From Pseudomonadota bacterium (GTDB lineage: Bacteria > Pseudomonadota > Alphaproteobacteria > Reyranellales > Reyranellaceae), in contig JAEZIF010000462.1 in assembly GCA_023416135.1 (NCBI GenBank), positions 1 through 25,713 of the forward strand: a stretch of DNA of 25,713 bases, read 5' to 3'. Positions 22,910-25,713 of the stretch are shown one piece after another. The notes beneath the pieces are model-generated. The model was given only the letters and a program-made list of their open reading frames with translations, made no database searches and was not told the origin of the DNA. The number at the start of each line of letters is the position of its first letter. The stretch's first letter is position 1. A program made the position numbers and the translations under genes.

Positions 22910-24250
22910 TTAGTCGCCAGCCGACGGGATCTTGCCGAGGAGTTCCGACGTGAGCGGTACGGCCTTTCCCACCTGCAAACGTTCTCCAAGTCTTGTGCGC
23001 ATCGTCGCCATTGCCTTGGCAAGGACCTCGTCGGAGGCATCTTGCGGCACGAGCTCGCCTGCGGCGGGTGCGGCGGGGAAACTCAGGCGGCCGATGAAGC
23101 CGTTCAATCTCTGAGGGGAAACCCTCACATACTGGTCTTCCAGCGGGACATTCGTGGTCAAGTCGACAGCACCGAAATAGGCACGCTCGAACGGCGACGC
23201 GAATGCCGACGGCATCTTGCTGAGGTTTGGGGGCAGGTCGACGATGTTGCCGCTACCGTCGACGTTGGTCCAACTCTTGGGGAACCTCCGATTCAGGCCG
23301 CGCTGAAATTCCTTGATTGCCGTTCGGGTCGTAGGTCCGAAGTCTCCATCTTCCCTGGCAACGCCCAATGCAGCTTGCACCCTTGTGACATCGGTCTTGA
23401 AGATGTTCGCCTCGCGACGCTCGAAGCCGGCGGGTCTGCGGGCAGGATCAATCGGTGTGGGGCTGTCAGTAACATTCCCCGCTGTCGTGTTCGCCGAGCG
23501 CTGCAGCAGGGTTTGGCTGGGAGAGCCAAGGATCGCCTGGTCTCTCGAAACGTCCTTGTTGGTCGAGACAACGGACGGCGCGCCACTGGCCGCGTTGTTG
23601 ACGTTTGCCTCGATAGTAGATGGCGAACACTGCACGAGATAGCCTTGCAGGGCGATCAGCATGCTTGGACGGTTGTCGATATCATTCATCCTCGTCTTCA
23701 GGTCGTCGAGATAGCCTTGACGTCCTCTGAGGGCGACATGGCGCAAGGCCGAAGGTTCAATGGTGAAGAGGACCGAATTGACGCCCGCGTCGAACAAAGA
23801 CGCTGACAGGCCGAAAGCTGCCGCGACAATGGCGATCGGCGGTGCCGCGACACCGGCCAAGCCGAGGATCGTGGCCGTGGTCGCGCCGACTGCGGTCAAT
23901 CCTTGTCGCAATGCCCGCTGGTTTCGGTTGAAGTGGAAGAGGACGTCCAGATACTGATCGCACTGCCGACTGATCTCGTAGATGCCGGCGACGGTAACGA
24001 TCCGCCAGTCGCTGTTGTTGCGAGGGGCCATATACATCGGCCGCCCGTCGGCCTCGACAAAGCCGGCCTTCGCAACGAGATCATTGACGAAGATGTTCTG
24101 AGCGGCGGTCGTGCTGCTGATGTTCAGTTGTTCAAGAGTTGGCCTTACGCCCCGAACGCTGACCGTATTGGGGTCAGTCTCATCCCGTATGGCCTGGCAT
24201 GCTGCGAGCAGCAGGCAACAGGCAACGATGCCTGATTTCAGGAAGTGCAC
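22910..24250 (-). CDS. Lipoprotein with hydrophobic hairpin and peptidoglycan-binding domain
   Basis: This protein of about 446 residues starts with a lipoprotein signal: HFLKSGIVACCLLL, then lipobox LAAC with Cys18. Gln follows Cys, which favours the outer membrane. Residues 50-115 are a conserved-looking soluble part (MYMAPRNNSDWRIVTVAGIY, CDQYLDVLFHFNRNQRALRQ). Residues 117-160 are a long Ala/Gly-rich hydrophobic stretch broken by PP, like a membrane hairpin. Residues 285-320 match a PG_binding_1 domain (VTRVQAALGVAREDGDFGPTTRTAI). The rest is unrecognised. I prefer GTG 24250, with GGGGGA 4 bases upstream; GTG 24262 would add 4 residues. It precedes the hydrolase gene, and the two probably form an operon acting on the cell wall. 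Confidence 0.75.
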   Translation of the reverse strand: MHFLKSGIVACCLLLAACQAIRDETDPNTVSVRGVRPTLEQLNISSTTAAQNIFVNDLVAKAGFVEADGRPMYMAPRNNSDWRIVTVAGIYEISRQCDQYLDVLFHFNRNQRALRQGLTAVGATTATILGLAGVAAPPIAIVAAAFGLSASLFDAGVNSVLFTIEPSALRHVALRGRQGYLDDLKTRMNDIDNRPSMLIALQGYLVQCSPSTIEANVNNAASGAPSVVSTNKDVSRDQAILGSPSQTLLQRSANTTAGNVTDSPTPIDPARRPAGFERREANIFKTDVTRVQAALGVAREDGDFGPTTRTAIKEFQRGLNRRFPKSWTNVDGSGNIVDLPPNLSKMPSAFASPFERAYFGAVDLTTNVPLEDQYVRVSPQRLNGFIGRLSFPAAPAAGELVPQDASDEVLAKAMATMRTRLGERLQVGKAVPLTSELLGKIPSAGD

Positions 24251-24453
24251 GTCGTCCCCCACCTAACCGGCCGCTGTGCAGTTCGGCCGCAGAGAAGGAG
24301 GATAACAGCAGTAAGGGACTCCAGCAACTAATGCGCGTGAAGCTCAGCGCCCATCTATCGAGCGTAGATCACGCCCGACGGCAAGCAACAGCCAGAACCA
24401 GCCTTGAACGTCCCGTGAACACCGCGCTACGTTGCGCCGCAAAGGAGCACCCG

Positions 24454-25665
24454 ATGGACCTGACGTTCGGCAAGGAAGAATTGGCCTTCCAGCAGGAAGT
24501 GCGTGACTGGCTGAAAGAAAACCTGACGCCCGAGATCGCGGGTGAGATCAAGGTCGGCCGGAACGCCTACATGCCCAAGGAGCGGCTGATCGACTGGCAG
24601 AAGCGTCTGGCCAGGAAGGGCTGGCTGTGCACCGGCTGGCCCAAGGAGTTCGGCGGCCCGGGCTTTACCACGAACCAGAAGTACATCTTCGAGATGGAAA
24701 TGGCGCGGGCAGGGGCGCCCGGCACCTCGCCGTTCGGCCCGAAGATGTGCGCTCCGGTTATCATGAAGTACGGCTCGGCCGAGCAGAAGGCGCGTCACCT
24801 GCCGCCGATGCTGAACTCCGACCTGATCTGGTGCCAGGGCTACTCGGAGCCCGGCTCCGGCTCCGACCTGGCCAGCCTGCGCACCCGGGCGGTGCGCGAC
24901 GGCGACCACTATGTCGTCAACGGCCAAAAGACCTGGACGACGCTCGCCCAGACCGCCGACTGGATCTTCTGCCTGGTGCGTACGTCGGCCGAGGGCAAGC
25001 CTCAGGAGGGGATCTCGTTCCTGCTGATCGACATGAAGACGCCCGGCATCTCGGTCGAGCCGATCATCACCGCCGACGGCAACCGCGCCGGCACCCAGGA
25101 AGTGAACTCGGTGTTCTTCACCGACGTGAAGGTGCCGATCGAGAATCGAGTGGGTGAGGAGAACAAGGGCTGGACCTACGCCAAGTACCTGCTCGAGTTC
25201 GAACGCGGCGGCAACCCCTACAGCCCGCGCCTGCGCTCGGCCTTCGAGCGGCTGAAGCGGCTGTCGCAGGCGATGCCCGACGGCGAGGACTCGATCATGG
25301 CCGACGTCGCCTGGCGCGAGAAGCTCGCGCGCATGGACATCGAGATCTCCGGGCTCGAGATGTTCGAGCAGGAATTCTATTCGCGGCTGGCGTCGGGCCA
25401 GAATCCCGGGCCGATGTCGTCGATGATCAAGCTGCGCGGCACCGAGGTCATGCAGCAGGTGCAGGAGTCCGCGGTCGAGGCTGCGGGCTACTATGCGCAG
25501 CCGTTCCCCGAGCAGCGTGCCTGGAACGCCAATGTCGAGCCGATCGGACCGGAAGGCGCCGACGTGCTGGCGCCACGCTACTTCAACGGCCGCAAGATGA
25601 CGATCTACGGCGGCTCGTCGGAGGTGCAGCGTGGGATCATGTCGAAGGTGATGTTGGGACTTTGA
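24454..25665 (+). CDS. Acyl-CoA dehydrogenase (pimeloyl-CoA dehydrogenase large subunit-like)
   Basis: This 403-residue FAD enzyme catalyses alpha,beta-desaturation of an acyl-CoA. The N-terminal helical domain (MDLTFGKEELAFQQEVRDWL) leads to GWPKEFGGPG. The middle domain carries the acyl-CoA dehydrogenase signature CQGYSEPGSGSDLASLRTRA at about 127-147 and YVVNGQKTWTT. The C-terminal domain ends IYGGSSEVQRGIMSKVMLGL, the usual FAD- and dimer-contact segment. The sequence resembles the PimC type, which pairs with a PimD small subunit; a partner would have to lie past the window edge. AAAGGAG lies 6 bases before ATG 24454. The frame is open upstream to 24199 but without coding character. The lipoprotein gene is divergent across 203 bases. 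A hairpin-repeat half starts 10 bases after the stop. Confidence 0.92.
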   Translation: MDLTFGKEELAFQQEVRDWLKENLTPEIAGEIKVGRNAYMPKERLIDWQKRLARKGWLCTGWPKEFGGPGFTTNQKYIFEMEMARAGAPGTSPFGPKMCAPVIMKYGSAEQKARHLPPMLNSDLIWCQGYSEPGSGSDLASLRTRAVRDGDHYVVNGQKTWTTLAQTADWIFCLVRTSAEGKPQEGISFLLIDMKTPGISVEPIITADGNRAGTQEVNSVFFTDVKVPIENRVGEENKGWTYAKYLLEFERGGNPYSPRLRSAFERLKRLSQAMPDGEDSIMADVAWREKLARMDIEISGLEMFEQEFYSRLASGQNPGPMSSMIKLRGTEVMQQVQESAVEAAGYYAQPFPEQRAWNANVEPIGPEGADVLAPRYFNGRKMTIYGGSSEVQRGIMSKVMLGL

Positions 25666-25675
25666 TCAACCTGTC

Positions 25676-25697
25676 ATCCCGAGCGTAGCGAGGGACC
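25676..25697. repeat. Partial REP-like element at the window edge
   Basis: CATCCCGAGCGTAGCGAGGG and the bases after it repeat the GAGCGTAGCGA core and the following GACC of the element at 15072. Only one arm is visible before the window ends at 25713. It lies directly after the acyl-CoA dehydrogenase stop codon, the same post-gene placement as the first copy. Confidence 0.55.
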
Positions 25698-25713
25698 TTT
25701 CCCGCGGCATCAA

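Noticed and set aside
24293..24302. AGAAGGAGGA as a ribosome site for an extra small gene before the acyl-CoA dehydrogenase
   Set aside because: No start codon lies 5-12 bases downstream, and the following bases show no protein-like frame. The dehydrogenase has its own AAAGGAG at 24441.

Overview
This window looks like chromosomal DNA from a high-GC alphaproteobacterium. GC is roughly 65-70% over most of it. The gene types point the same way: an HWE-type histidine kinase, several orphan Bug/TctC periplasmic receptors, a pimeloyl-CoA dehydrogenase-like enzyme, and a hairpin repeat with a GAGCGTAGCGA core. A soil or freshwater Reyranella-, Rhodospirillales- or Hyphomicrobiales-like organism fits, but the genus is an inference. 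I see no rRNA, tRNA, CRISPR array or intact insertion sequence. No gap between genes exceeds 300 bases; the longest are 24251-24453, 16776-16964 and 8374-8514.

Left part (1-8373) is catabolic and accessory. An AtzG-like small protein overlaps an amidase. A LysR regulator runs into the amidase tail from the other strand and is divergent from a PEP mutase/isocitrate lyase-family gene broken by one in-frame TAA. Then come a secreted DUF1194 von Willebrand A protein, a Rieske oxygenase (minus strand) divergent from an LLM-class flavin monooxygenase, a frameshifted Bug receptor, and an isolated trpG/pabA glutaminase gene.

Middle part (8374-16902) holds a GAF-HWE sensor kinase, an EamA exporter, a small two-helix membrane protein, and a large fusion of NDP-forming acyl-CoA synthetase with a GNAT acetyltransferase. 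These are followed by a divergent polysaccharide deacetylase, a 64-base hairpin repeat, a cytosolic gamma-glutamyltransferase-family enzyme, and a short remnant-like ORF.

Right part (16903-25713) has a degenerate DUF559 nuclease, an HpcH/HpaI aldolase, and a tight three-gene cluster of two Bug receptors plus a YfcG-like glutathione transferase, ending at a strong hairpin. Next is a visibly lower-GC two-gene minus-strand unit: an outer-membrane-type lipoprotein with a peptidoglycan-binding domain, and a protein that fuses a TIGR02594 (CHAP-like) domain, a lytic transglycosylase-like domain and an EF-hand. This pair is the best candidate for an undescribed system. The window closes with an acyl-CoA dehydrogenase and the start of a second copy of the hairpin repeat.

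Most genes fit uptake and oxidation of organic acids, amides and aromatics: receptors, oxygenases, aldolase, acyl-CoA dehydrogenase and glutathione transferase. Two otherwise recognisable catabolic genes carry single-base lesions. These are either recent gene decay or sequencing errors.
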